Shown here one piece after another: positions 12,063 through 23,372 of a DNA stretch of 64,000 nucleotides. Below the pieces are notes generated by a model, which worked only from the letters and a program-made list of their open reading frames with translations, made no database searches and was not told the origin of the DNA. A program made the position numbers and the translations under genes. This DNA comes from Carcinoscorpius rotundicauda. Lineage: Eukaryota > Arthropoda > Merostomata > Xiphosura > Limulidae. The stretch's first letter is position 1; every line of letters begins with the position of its first letter. The stretch is from positions 33,615,533-33,679,532 of the forward strand of contig CM022396.1 in NCBI GenBank assembly GCA_011833715.1. The letters are read 5' to 3'.

Positions 12063-12285
12063 ATTGATCAATACTGGGAAGACGTTTCATGACTTTTTGA
12101 GCGTTTACATGTGCTACGTGGATTTCGTCACCAACTGACATTCCACTTTTTCGTTGTCATGTCTTAGCAGGTTCGTAAGGTTCTTCACTTAGATAAGGTC
12201 CTTTAAAATTCGAGTCTTTTTCTGCCTGTCAAGGAACAAAAATTGTTGACTTTATCACCCTTTTCATTTGCTATCAGTTTATAAA
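12063..12285 (-). pseudogene. Possible Ty3/gypsy integrase C-terminal relic
   Basis: On the minus strand, pieces in two frames read EKGDKVNNF, GRKRLEF, FKGPYLSEE and, after a stop, VGDEIHVAHVNAQKVMKR. The order GDKV / GR..L / F.GPY / HVN.. resembles the end of gypsy-type integrases. Frame breaks and stops show it is dead, and no LTR was recognised. Chance resemblance remains possible. Confidence 0.35.
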
Positions 12286-13422
12286 TTCAACTCATGAAAC
12301 GTACATTTGACTTGATAAGCTGAAGACTAAATTAAAGTACAAATCGTAAATTATTTATATTGGTAGGAGTAGATGGACACAATATAAGACAGAGACTTTG
12401 ACATACTGTTTGAATCGTTGCAAAAATGCTGTATCTGTACAAATTGTTTGTTTCTGACATCATGCTGATAACAACATGACAGACTCGCAAGAATAATGTT
12501 GCACATCAGTGAATAGTTATAATTAACACGACAGCGTGATGAACTAATAATATTAACAACATAGAGTATTTTAAAAATTAAGTGTAAGACTGGTCAGATA
12601 ATAATTTAATAAAAACTTTGAAAAGCAAAATTTTGTATTGATTTAATGTGTTGCTTGAATTTATGTAATATTTAATATTTTTTATATCCCACTATTGTTA
12701 TAAATTTATATATTTTTTCTAAAGAATGAGTTATACCACAAACTGGCGTACTTTTTACATATACTTAAATATATAGACGTATACTGACCCTTTGATCTGG
12801 AATAATTGTAATTATTGAGTACAGTAACGTTGCATACTTGTACTGTTTAAAATCGCATAAAGTGTCACCATTCTTTTAAACAGCGTTGGTTAAAAGTGAA
12901 ATAAAATAGTATATTTAACATGAAAAGGGTGATATAACAAATATAGATTCATAATTTTTGAATGACGAGAGTTGAAAAAAAAAACCGTCGTTGACTGATT
13001 AAAATAAAAATGATATACATTACTGACATCTATGAGCTTATAAATGATATATCAAATGGTAATGTGTAATGTAGTAGTTTGAGTTGTTTAAAAGTGACTA
13101 ACTAGAAAATGCTCGGTGGTTAACTTTTTAACTTTTAAGTTTGAAGAGAATATCCTCAGTGTGCGAGAGCTTTTATATTCTCATCGGAGACGAGGAAATA
13201 CATTATGAAAAAAATAAATTATCACAATATTTTTATAAGTAGAAATTACTGTTGCAAATGAAATATTAATTACACTTTTGGCTGATATTTGTTCACTGTA
13301 ATATGAGTGACATTTTTCAAACAAGAATGATGTATCTTACTGACATAAGTAACGTGCTATAAACGGAAAAATATCAGGCTGAAACACTGAAAGCTGAGAT
13401 TTGCGCCTAATAAGATACTGAC
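12286..13422. other. No gene seen
   Basis: AT-rich DNA without recognised repeats or coding signals. Confidence 0.5.
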
Positions 13423-13630
13423 CAGCTTTCCAATGTAAAATATACATCTTGTCACTTTCGGGATGTGTCTCATGGAGAGTAAATCTTCTGAATCAAACAG
13501 AAACTCCTTGAGAACTCCATACGTCTCACAAGCATTGAGATAAAGGCGAATGTTGTGTTTCTCACTCTTGGCATCTGTTCCTGCCTTAATCTTTCTTTGG
13601 ATTGATTCAGACATGATGGAGTTCATCAGC
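13423..13630 (-). CDS. Internal exon with calponin-homology-like sequence
   Basis: The minus-strand frame is open over 69 codons, with codon-like composition unlike its AT-rich surroundings. Visible motifs are LMNSIM near the start, NIRLYLNACETYGV in the middle, LFDSEDLL, then KVTRCIFYIGKL. The pattern [..NI..FL.AC...G] followed by [LF...DL] and [V..C...LG] is typical of the second half of type-3 calponin-homology domains (calponin, transgelin, GAS2, LIMCH1 relatives), which bind actin or signalling partners. The preferred edges are an acceptor CTACGACAG at 13631 and a donor CTG|GTCAGT at 13422. The frame stays open further upstream to an alternative acceptor TATTTTTCAAAG, adding DNVCYYNLIYDR. 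The exon encoding the first half of the domain was not found nearby, so the gene is unnamed. Confidence 0.65.
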
Positions 13631-14863
13631 CTGTCGTAGATGAGATTATAATAGCAAACGTTGTCTTTGAAAAATAGACAACTCGAGTAGACAAAGGATT
13701 AAAATAATGCTGATGTTATCGGTGATAAAATTATCATGATTAAAAAATGATGATTCATTCAATTTTACTGATTAAGATTTTATTTTTATGATGTCTGTAG
13801 TTTATGGGAAACAAATGATCATTTAAGTATACGAAATCAGAATAACTCTTGTTTATTTGTAGATAAGCAAAAAATAGATAACGGGCTAGTGAGATATGCC
13901 CACCACGGATACTAAAACCTGTTTAATGCTTAAACACGAACGAAATTCAAAATAACAAAATTACAAATTTTCAGAATTATATTAGAAGTTATTTGTTAAT
14001 GGAATAAAAGTAAAACATGTTTTTGAAATTTAGATATCAATAAACAAACGTGCGAATAAGAAATGTTTTAAAATACTTCAAATGTTATTTTCCTATGATA
14101 AAGAAATTGACCTCATCGAACACATTAAACTAGGAAATTTTACAAGCCAACTACAGGTTAGAATATCCACATTTGCATGTATATGTGTGTATGTGTGATG
14201 AACGAAGGAAAAAAAGTATATTTGGTATGAAGGACACCGAAATGAATTTATTGTTACTCTTGCTAAGCGTGGTTAAAAGGTCTTCTATTAACATGAAAGC
14301 CCTTAGAATGTTAAATTCTTAAAAGGATAAAATTGTAAATCAAATATTACCAATTCTACAAAATCTAACCAAATATATTTCCTTCTAACCAACATCTAAA
14401 TCTTCTCTAAAGGACAGTCGCCGCTGACACGACAGCTCCAAATACAAATATAAATAAATATATGTGAACGCCTGTATGCGTGTCTCGTAATTGTTACCTT
14501 CTAGAATTGTTTTGATGTGGTAAACCTAATTCTAACAACTTAACTGTGTGATATTGAGGAAAATAAAACAAATACATATAATTTTTATCTTCCCTGGCTC
14601 AAAGGAGTGAATAAAGTGTTCAGTTTACGTATTTGAAAAGTATCTTTAGTAAATATTGAAATTACGTTCAATTTTTTTCCTGTAAGAGTGCTTTGAAAGT
14701 AATTGCTCCATTGTGAGATTTTCTGTTTTTTGGGTTTTTTTTGAAGTGATAGGAACCCATGCCAACGTAGCATCCTAAATGTGTTTGAAAAAGTAAAAAC
14801 CCATATAACACGTGTTAGTGAAATTCTTAGCTGAAATATTCAACGCTTTTTTCATAATAATAC
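13631..14863. other. Probable intron, one SINE-B scrap
   Basis: A minus-strand family B fragment is seen near 13880-13935 (ATGCCCACCACGGATACTAAAACC). An open minus frame at 14585-14773 has no recognisable motif. Confidence 0.5.
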
Positions 14864-15146
14864 TTGTTTGTTTGTTTTGCTTTTGAATTTCGTGCAAAGC
14901 TTCTCGAGCGCTATCTGCGCTAGCCGTCCCTAATTTTGCAGTGTAAGACCAGAGGGAAGGCAGCTAGTCATCACCACCCACCGCCAACTCTTGGGCTACT
15001 CTTTTACCAACGAATAGTGGTATTGAGTGTCATATTATAACGTCCCCACGGCTGAAAGGGCGAGTATGTTTGGCGCGACGGGGATACGAACCCGCGACCC
15101 TTAGATTACAAGTCGCAAGCCTTAACCCACCTGGCCATGCCGGGCC
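14864..15146 (-). mobile_element. SINE family A, full length
   Basis: Complete minus-strand copy with (CAAA)n tail at 14864-14878 and GGCCCGGCATGGCCAGG head at 15130-15146. It appears to lie in an intron of the candidate minus-strand gene. Confidence 0.92.
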
Positions 15147-15491
15147 TTTTAATAATATAATTTAATATTTTAAAATCATTCACAGTTTTTGCGGTTTTTT
15201 AGCCATTTAATTTGACTTGAAATCCATTCAGCAGTACAATTATTCCAACTAATTATAATACGTTTATTGGTTGGTATTCTTAATGTTTAAATTTGGTATA
15301 TTTACTGAGCTACGTAAGTTGATAAGCTAGTGTACAATAAATTATGCTCTCTTTGGTAGATAGTTTGAAGATGATAAAAAAATGCTAAAATATACACTTT
15401 ACAAGCGCAATAAGCTGCATAACATAAAGTGCTCCAACCTGCATAATACAACATCATTACGAAGGAATTACTCAAAGTCTTTCATGCTTAC

Positions 15492-15548
15492 TTTTTCAAG
15501 TGCGTTCCACAACAAAATTAAGATCTGGCTTTCTTTGGCGGGGTTTGT
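15492..15548 (-). CDS. Candidate internal exon, 57 nt
   Basis: The minus strand shows CATGACAG acceptor, 19 open codons reading TNPAKESQILILLWNALEK, then donor AAA|GTAAGC. Both edges are phase 0. Codon content is richer in G and C than the flanks and the peptide looks amphipathic and helical. It lies between the CH-like exon and the 69-nt exon at 16279, all on one strand, which supports one gene. The product is not recognised. Chance remains possible for such a short frame. Confidence 0.45.
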
Positions 15549-15931
15549 CTGTCATGATTAGGTTACGGTAAAATACATTTTATTTTAGATACCACACAAT
15601 ACCGTCTTACAAAAAATAGGAAAGAAGAAATAAATATGCTGAAGTAATTATTTTATAACACAATCTTTGTGATGAGTAGAGTAGTATCCCTAATGATAAT
15701 TAGCCACTTGAGTAAATCAGACAGATGTGTTTTCAAATGCGAACCATTTCAGTCTTTTCGCTCTCTATTCAAATACTAGTTGTCACTGCAAACAACCCTT
15801 TTATTCAGTGGCTGGTATGATTGGGCACCGAAATCGTTGAAATTTCATGTTATTACAATTCATTTCATGTTTACAACTTGAATTAATAAGAACCAATGAG
15901 GCTATAAAAACAACGAAACTTTTATTGTATT

Positions 15932-16278
15932 CTGAACTACCTACCTCACAACGTATAGAATAAAGAATTGAGCTACCTACCTCATGACATTTATAGAAAA
16001 TAACTGAATTATCTACTGCATGACATATAGAACAGAAAAATTAAAAACCTGCCTTTCGATATTTATGGTAAAGAATTAAGCTACCTGCCTCATGAGATTT
16101 ATAATATGGAACTAGGCATGACATTTATAGTTAATAACTGACCTACCTATCTCATGACATTTACGGAAATGTCATGAAATTTATACCAAAAGAATTGAAC
16201 TACCTACCTTATGACATTTACGGTAAAGAACTAAGCTAAGTATTGCATGACATTTATAGTACAGAATGGGTTACTTAC
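15932..16278 (-). repeat. 36-bp minisatellite carrying splice-donor-like units
   Basis: About nine imperfect tandem units of 31-57 bp, modal length 36, with plus-strand core ACCTACCTCATGACATTTAT. Read on the minus strand, several units contain GAG|GTAGGT or AAG|GTAGGT, which resemble 5' splice sites. The array ends exactly at the GTAAGTAA donor of the exon at 16279-16347, whose downstream bases align with the unit. Confidence 0.85.
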
Positions 16279-16347
16279 TTTGTCAGATTGAAGTGCTTGT
16301 TCTACTGATGTTCGTTGCGACAGAAGAGACAACTTTAATGAATTAGC
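16279..16347 (-). CDS. Candidate internal exon, 69 nt
   Basis: The minus strand shows acceptor TTTTATGGGCAG, 23 open codons beginning ANSLKLSLLSQRTSVEQALQ and ending SDK, then donor AAA|GTAAGTAA. Both edges are phase 0. The sequence is probably helical. It is unrelated to the repeats identified here and is in the same orientation as the exons at 15492 and 13423. The family is not recognised; it could be the linker of a CH-domain protein or of a separate gene. Confidence 0.45.
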
Positions 16348-17350
16348 CTGCCCATAAAATATAAATAATTATACAATATTCTTTACAGTAGACTCTTGTT
16401 TTTCGAAATAAAATATTTCTACACAACCAGCCTAATGCACAATATCATCTATTTGTTATCCTTACGCTTATTCCAGTTCTTTCCGGTTTTGATAAATATA
16501 CTCACGAAAGTCAAGTAGTATTGACGTCACGTGCGCAGAGCCGAATTTAGGAACAAGCTTCAATTGATTTGTAAGTTTACGATAAAGTTTATATTTTGTC
16601 AGCAATTTTGCTCAAGCTTGCACCTAAACTCAAAACACTTATGTATATCTGATTTTAATATTTTTATTATATTATTTAAATCTTTTTTTCGAGAAAGCAC
16701 GTGAACTTGCAAGGTGGTAGAAAATGGAAGCGCTGCTACAGTAGCAGAAGAAACATTGTAAATTATTATTCAATTGAGAAAAAGTTTATTTTAATCAAAC
16801 TGAACCATCATAAGAAAACAAAGACAAGGAATCCTCAGACAATAAGGAAAACTAACTGGACGCCAAACTTTAAAAATCAAAATATTCGAGAGATAATACC
16901 AACATGCTAATAGTGCTAATCACAGAACTGGTCACTAGTATCCGACTTTTGACAAAATTGAAAGTTTAAAGTTAATGATATTCCAATTCTAGTTTTTAAT
17001 TACAAACCAATATTTCTAAATTTCTTATCGCACCTGAACTTACTGTAGTAGCGATGTTTAAATATTTATTAAAATACACAATGCACTATGTGTTATTAGT
17101 ATCAGAGACTTAACTTTTTATGCAAGATTTTTCTTTATCCTTTACCCTCTATGTATGTTGTGTCCTCTGGTGTTTCTACACATAATCAAAACTAAGTTCT
17201 CTTTTGGTTCTGTAACCAATAATTTTGTTTTACAAAATAAAATATACAAATATACAAAAAATAAAACATAAGTCAAAGGAGGGGGCATACCTATTTAATT
17301 TTGTACGGATTGTATTTTATCATGTGTCAAAATTTCTCTGGCACATGTTT
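16348..17350. other. No gene seen
   Basis: Nothing convincing. A TGACGTCACGTG element (CRE overlapping an E-box) occurs at 16522-16533, but no transcription start context is visible. Confidence 0.45.
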
Positions 17351-17475
17351 ATTTGTTGTTAAGAAAACAGCTATACGATGGGCTATTTTACCGTGCCGAC
17401 CACGAATATTGTAACCTATATTGTTTTGTTTTTGCGGTGGGAGTCCAAATACGTTCTACTGAGCCTTCAGGGATC
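17351..17475 (-). mobile_element. SINE family B, decayed
   Basis: CAGCTATACGATGGGCTATTT, CCACGAATATTGTAACC and GCGGTGGGAGTCC-type remnants are in family B order on the minus strand. Confidence 0.45.
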
Positions 17476-17547
17476 ATTTATCAAGATCTTTAATATAGTT
17501 AGTCAACATTTTTTTAAGTCAGCCAAAGTTTTCCTTTTAACAAAACT

Positions 17548-17817
17548 GGCCTGGCATGACCAGGTGGATTAAAGCGTGCGACTCGTGATCTGAGGTTCAC
17601 GGCTTCGAATCCCCGTCGCATCAAATACGCTTGCCCTTTAAGCCTTGGGGCGTTATAATGTGACAGATAATCCCACTATTCGTTGGTAAAAGAGTAGCCC
17701 AAGAGTTAGCGGTGGGTGGTAATGACTAGCTGCCTTTCCTCTAGTCTTATACTGCTAAATCAGGAATGGCTAGCGCAGATAGCCCTCGTGTAGCTTTGCG
17801 CGAAATTAAAAAAAAAA
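17548..17817 (+). mobile_element. SINE family A, full length
   Basis: GGCCTGGCATGACCAGGTGG head to poly(A) tail. A perfect 11-bp direct repeat TTAACAAAACT lies at 17537-17547 and 17818-17828. Confidence 0.93.
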
Positions 17818-18059
17818 TTAACAAAACTGAGACAATCATTACAACTATTTAATCTATCAAAAGCAAAGTGAGTTAATTAACCCTCGCAGCGTATGCATTT
17901 TACCCTTATAAAAAAACTTATTTTATTCAATTTGTGTGTTTACGAAGTAAATTCTTAGAGAAGAAAACGCTTTCTTGGAGTGTTTAACGAAATTTGTAAC
18001 TTTACCTTTAAGCTGCATAAGAAGTAATATGAAAATAAAATCTCCTTTAATCAAATGAA

Positions 18060-18170
18060 ATTCGTTTGAAGTTGAATGTAAAGCTACACAATGTGCTATT
18101 TGGGTTGTGTTCACTACGAATATCGAAACTCGGTTTTTAGCATTAGAAGTCCGTAGACTTGCCGCTGTGA
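18060..18170 (-). mobile_element. SINE family B
   Basis: AAGCTACACAATGTGCTATTTG tail, ATCGAAACTCGG B-box and AGTCCGTAGACTTGCCGCTGTG head on the minus strand. Confidence 0.75.
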
Positions 18171-19689
18171 TTATAGTGTAGCAATAAAATGCACTCTATA
18201 AATTTATTTTCGAATCTTAAAGCATCGCAAGTGTTATACTTCTAGTTTTATCGTACACCTAAAACTTAATGTAATGCTACTCTAAATCATTACTACAGTA
18301 TTTATTATACAGACATAAACTGTAGCTATCTCAAACAGGTAAGTGTGCTGTTTAATAACATCAGAGACTTCTAGTAATGTAATATGTGTGATATCGCAGC
18401 CCAATAAGACTGGTAGTAGTTGAAATTACACCATGTTCTATTTCCCCGTTAAGATGGTTCAGTAAGAATAGTACGGTATAATATAATTTTATTTGCATCA
18501 TGGTTGTGAATCATCACGGCCAAAAAGGTATTTTGCTGTAACGACGCGATAGAATTAAACTCTATAAATATTAATATTTTTTAAAAAATTTCAAAGGTGG
18601 ACTTTTAGCAGCATTATTTGAGTTGAACATGATAAACCTGACAGCAATTTAAATCGGAGCTTATTTATTTTTCTCTTAATTTGGGCGGGTTGGAAAAGTA
18701 AAGACAGAGAATTTCATGATACTAAAACATTTTGATTTCGAGGTTACAAAATAAACAGTTTAAAAAAGATAATTCAAATATATTTGTTACATTGCACTCA
18801 ATCGCTCTTACAAACTTAAGTTACATATAGACTGTATTAACTGAAGTATATAGGTGCCAAATAACTTATTTGTATTACATTCCAGTCATTTTGCGAATGT
18901 TAATTTCACCATGTCTGATATCTTTATTCTTTGCTGATCCTGTTCACTAATAAATAATGTTAGTCTCGAAACTCTAAGTTCTTTTACCAGTAAGAACGAA
19001 GTATTAATGCAGTGCAATTTACGTGCGAGATAAATATTTCAAGTGAGATAATAATGAAATAGCTTGTTTCTTGTTACTGAATCATTAATCTATCTTCATT
19101 ATAGAGTAATCAATGCATCAGTAATAATGGTGTTTGAATTGTCTCTCTAAATTACAGAAGATATGTTTCTGTCGCAGTCATGTACAATCTTCAAAATAAT
19201 TATCGTTACTATATAGGAATATGTAGCTTACACAAAGAAATTCTGTTTATTACAACTTGTGAAACACATTACGTTCATGTATTGAATCGTATTAGTATTT
19301 ATATCAGACCGAATAAAACACAATAACGTATCTTTTATAATTCAAAATAAAATATGAGTTATAATATGTTTATATTACTCTTCGATACTAATTAGTAACT
19401 AGTTTTTATCCTACCTTCCAATTGCTAATCTACTGGCGTCTTTGTGAAACCCTCAAGATGGACTGATTCTACTTTGGAAGTGGTTGTAATTGGATCTTCC
19501 CGATACAGAGGTTGGCAGGCTATTCACTCATCCAAAAAATGGAGAATATAAAACTTAGTACTTAAAACGTCATTTATATTTTAAACATATAGTTTTGATA
19601 TTTATCTTTTGTACATGTATAGCATAGTATTTCCAAAATCGAATTAAAACGTTACAAATTAAAATCTTAACATTATCGTATTTTTAATG
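18171..19689. other. No gene seen
   Basis: AT-rich; nothing recognised. Confidence 0.5.
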
Positions 19690-19702
19690 TGTGTTCCATG
19701 CT

Positions 19703-19871
19703 TTTATATGCAAAAACGGCTCGTTTGGGTTCAGAAAATATTTCAAATAGAAGAGCGAACAACGTTTCGACCTTCTTCGGTCATCGTCAGGTTCACAAAG
19801 AAAGAGGTAACTGACCAGAAGCTGACCACATGTTTGGAAGGGGTTGTGTAACTGAGTGTCGCAATGTAGAG
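19703..19871 (-). repeat. Left pseudo-LTR (inverted)
   Basis: Reverse complement of 21372-21546 with few differences, running from GCAAAAACGGCTCG to AATGTAGAG. It contains a minus-strand hammerhead-like motif. Confidence 0.9.
19755..19796 (-). ncRNA. Hammerhead ribozyme-like motif, core intact
   Basis: On the minus strand: GTGAAC stem I strand, CTGACGA, an extra T, GACC-GAAGAA-GGTC stem II hairpin, GAAA, CGTT, then GTTCGC closing stem I over six pairs. Stem III would be only the self-complementary ACGT, so activity would need a dimer. Hammerheads of this minimal type have been described in Penelope-like elements. The extra T after the CUGANGA box is unusual. Confidence 0.5.
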
Positions 19872-21333
19872 CCAACAGAATTTCACAAACACTTTATTCC
19901 TACCTACGTAAAACCGACTCACGCACACCGCAAATATACGGCATCCCCAAACCTCATAAACCAGATTGTCCATTACGACCAATAATGTCAACATATGAAT
20001 CGTTTAATTACAATCTTGGTAAATACATAGCATGGGCATTCTCCAAATATGCAACATCATCCAGCTCATTCATCAAAGACTCTTTTAATTTCGAGTCTAA
20101 TCTAAATCAACTTAATCATAAAGCCTTAATGGCCAGTTTCGATGTTATATCCCTCTTTACAGAAGTTTTAACAACAGAAGCCTGCAAGATAGCCTTAGAA
20201 CTCTATATCCGAGACCCTAACCCAATTATAGACATTCCCAGTAGCCAGTTAGCAACCCTCATAGAATTCACCACAATAAAGACAAACTCCATGTTCAACA
20301 ACCAAAACTATATACAAACAAATGGCCTAAGCATGGGCAACCCAGTATCACCAGTTCTAGCCAATATTTTTATGACACAAATTGAAACACAAGCAATTAA
20401 TACAGCATTACATCCACCACTATACTGGTACAGATATGTAGATGACATGGTTGCGGGATTCAAATCTACAGAACACATACTTAATTTTTTCAATCACATT
20501 AACTCTATACATCCCAACATTAACTTCACATGTGAATAGGAAGAACGCAATCAAATATCATTTCTTAACCTCAAAATTATAAGAACCGACAGAAATTCAA
20601 AACAGAAATCTACCGAAAAATCACCCATACTGGACTATACATTCCTTGGGACTCAGCACATGAAACAAAACAAAAACTCAACATACTAAGAAACCAGATA
20701 AACACAGCCATAAAACTATGCTCACCAGATAAAATTAACGATGAATTAGACAAAATAAAACAATACTTCATCAACATCAATAAGTTTCCTCCACAAACCG
20801 TAGAAAACATTATACGCAGACACCAAGACAGAAAGCAAAATCAACCAACAAAGGTAAATATATCTCACGAATCAAAAAATCACGATACCGTATACTGCTG
20901 TATACCATATATTCCTGACATCAGCAAACAAATAACCAACATTTGGCAAAAACTAGTAACAAAATATAACATTCCAGTTAATACTAAATTTATTCAAAAA
21001 CCAGGCATAAAACTAAGGTCTATACTATGTAAGAACTACACTGACAAACACCACACCAACATTATTTATAAAATACAATGTGATAACTGCCACGACTTCT
21101 ATATTGGAGAAACAAGTAGAAAAATGGAAACCAGATTCAAAGAACATAAAAAGTCACCTTCACACGTTTTCGAACACTGCAAGTCAAATGAACACAACAT
21201 AACCATAGAAAACACTAAAATACTAAATAAAGAAACAAACATAAACAAACGCAAAATTAAAGAAACCTTACTTATACAACAACTTAAACCGAAAATAAAC
21301 CAATATAAAGGAACGCCATTATACCTATATTAA
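19872..21333 (+). pseudogene. Penelope-like RT and GIY-YIG endonuclease, broken
   Basis: The protein would reverse-transcribe the element RNA at a nicked site. The first part (19856-20539 frame, GTG-initiated only by chance inside the pLTR) shows RT motifs in order: PQIYGIPKPHKP, LRPIMS, FDVISLF, SMGNPVSPVLANIF and WYRYVDD. A TAG at 20537 ends it. The same frame then continues with QISFLNLKI, and a one-base frameshift occurs near 20600. The second part stays open to 21333: helical linker, then IIYKIQCDNC, DFYIGETSRKMETRFKEH (GIY-YIG-type, with C..C) and the end LIQQLKPKINQYKGT. The N-terminal region before the RT is missing. A dead copy; retrotransposon identity is secure from the motif order. 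Confidence 0.88.
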
Positions 21334-21371
21334 TATTATAGATAAAATTATATATTCAAACATCTAACCCC

Positions 21372-21546
21372 GCCCTCTACATTGCGACACTCAGTTACAC
21401 AACCCCTTCCAAACATGTGGTCAACTTCCAGTCAGTTATCTGTTTCTTTGTGAACTTGACGATGACCGAAGAAGGTCGAAACGTTGTTCGCTCTTCTATT
21501 TAAAATATTTTCTGAACCCAAACGAACCGTTTTTGCATTATATAAT
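21372..21546 (+). repeat. Right pseudo-LTR
   Basis: Inverted copy of 19703-19871, continuing into the extension TTCTCAAGAAGTGGGTTTCT up to 21578. A diverged copy of this extension recurs near 43970-43999. Confidence 0.9.
21450..21491 (+). ncRNA. Hammerhead-like motif, core mutated
   Basis: Same architecture as the motif in the left pLTR, but the core box reads TTGACGA instead of CTGACGA. The conserved C is lost, so self-cleavage is unlikely. Confidence 0.45.
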
Positions 21547-21591
21547 TCTCAAGAAGTGGGTTTCTCGACATCACTGATTGTGTTCCATGCT

Positions 21592-22910
21592 ATATATTTT
21601 GGTGTTATCTTCAGTAAGACATGGTTCATTATGTTTCAGTTAAAGGGATTTTTTCCACGAAATTATTGATTATATTCCAATTTTCATAGTGAAATATAAT
21701 ATGAGCAAATAATGTATGGTAGAGAATATCAGGCATTTACTCTAGTCTATATAGCTGTGATCTCAAAAATGATGGATCTACTTCTTAAGTTTCCACTTAA
21801 CAACAAACAAACAAGATATTTCTATAGAATGAAAATTAGAGAAGCGTATGAAATGCTTGGTGCAGGAACCAAAAATACCAATTAATATATAGATGGTGCT
21901 GATATATTATTCCATTAAATAATGTAGTCTTAGCTTATTCTATTTATGCAAACTATGATATGAATGTAATTCAAAAGACACAAGCTACCTGAGAACTGAC
22001 TACCTTACCTAACGTATTTAGCTAAGATTGGATTCGAACGAAAAACACAATATATTAGACAATTTGAATACACTTTATTATATTATTTGTTTAAGGACTT
22101 AATTTATTTATAAAGAACAAGAAACATATAATTATACTTTGTGGACCGAGTAGTAATACATCATATCTGGTTGGTAGATAATACAATATACAGATTAGTT
22201 CGCCACGAGGACAGCCGTAATTCTTTAGATTAGCTTAATTTTTTAGATTCAATCATTAGCGGTTTAATCCTACGGGAAGCAATAAAAAATACATGTTAAT
22301 TGTTACAGGAAAAAGACCTTTCTTTCATGTACACCGGAAAATATTGCAACTTTGGCAGGATAGATTATAAATCACTAAATCTATTTTGTTTTCATAGAAG
22401 TAGAGCTTTTGTTCATTAAAATATTCAGATGCAAATTTTACTCTGTATTTTTCTTTGTTTAAAAGTGTACTTTTAGTAATGTAAAAACGTTGTTGTTAAA
22501 TACATTTCTACATATTTTCATTATACTGCTACTATAATTAAATAAAGTTTCAACAAGAAGATCACACTTAAGTATCAGATGAAGCTTTGGACTACATGTA
22601 ATAATTGGTCTTTCTGTTTATGTTTAATAGGGAGAAATTATTTATGTAAATAAAACAAAAAATATTTATTATGTAAATTTCATATCCGATACTTCAGAAT
22701 ACTTAAATATGACTACAAAGCTTGATTGATGAATAATACAAGTATTTAGGTCGTACCATCTTTTGACATTTCTTTTTTTCTATCAGTAATAAAGATTAAA
22801 AAAGAAATAAGAATGGTATCAATATTCACGAAATAATTCAAAAGAAAGCCTTAAGAAGGATATTTTAATATAAGATATTAAAAAGAGCGTTGCTGAAACT
22901 TAAAGCTTTC
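21592..22910. other. No gene seen
   Basis: AT-rich; nothing recognised. Confidence 0.5.
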
Positions 22911-23030
22911 CAGGGAGTCAGTGGTAAGTCTGAAGGCTTCTATCGTTACAAACTGGGTTTTGTAATCCTTGGTGGGCAAGAAAAAATAGCCCATTATGTA
23001 GCTTTGAACTTAATTACAATAAAAAATAAA
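22911..23030 (+). mobile_element. SINE family B
   Basis: CAGGGAGTCAGTGGTAAGTC head, ACAAACTGGGTTTTG and a TAGCCCATTATGTAGC tail followed by an A-rich end. Confidence 0.7.
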
Positions 23031-23299
23031 TGCTCACGTACCTGTTCCTTGACAAAGGAATAATAATATCTTTTTTTAAAGTAGTGTTTTCTCTGCATTT
23101 TTCATATCACCATGAAAGTAATGGCAACTATATGTAATGTAATGCATAGGGCATTATATGAATTACGTACTGAATAGTTTAGCTCGTCATCCACCTGAAA
23201 CTCTGACATAAATTAACAACGTTTTTTGTTCAGTCTAAGAAAACTCTAAATTATTTTAAGATATATCATTTGAGCTGAATAATATATATATATATATTT

Positions 23300-23372
23300 C
23301 CTCCAGTGAGGCAACGGTATGTTTGTGCCTCAGATACAGCAAATAGCTCAATATGGTTTTGCTCTTAAATAA
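23300..23372 (+). mobile_element. SINE family C, internally deleted
   Basis: CCTCCAGTGAGGCAACGGTATG head joins CAGCAAATAGCTCAATATGG and the GCTCTTAAATAAACAG end, with most of the middle lost. It follows a (TA)n run at 23281-23297. Confidence 0.5.

Larger units (their letters stand above)
19703..21578 (+). mobile_element. Penelope-like element with inverted pseudo-LTRs
   Basis: A 1.88-kb insertion flanked by the direct repeat TGTGTTCCATGCT at 19690-19702 and 21579-21591. Two near-identical segments of about 170 bp lie in inverted orientation at its ends (19703-19871 and 21372-21546). The right one carries about 32 extra terminal bases. Between them is RT plus GIY-YIG coding sequence on the plus strand. 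Inverted or partial pLTRs, a trailing extension and an RT joined to a GIY-YIG endonuclease are the hallmarks of Penelope-like elements. The RT starts abruptly at its early motifs, so the copy is 5'-truncated next to the left repeat. Confidence 0.9.

Noticed and set aside
16522..16533. TGACGTCACGTG (CRE plus E-box) as a promoter element
   Set aside because: A 12-base motif with no start site, CpG island or adjacent first exon is not enough to call a promoter.
20308..20493. Minus-strand ORF inside the Penelope-like element
   Set aside because: It is a shadow of the RT coding frame.
23042..23092. 51-nt minus-strand exon with CAG|GTACGT donor
   Set aside because: The peptide (RKHYFKKRYYYSF) is compositionally biased and the acceptor lacks a pyrimidine tract.
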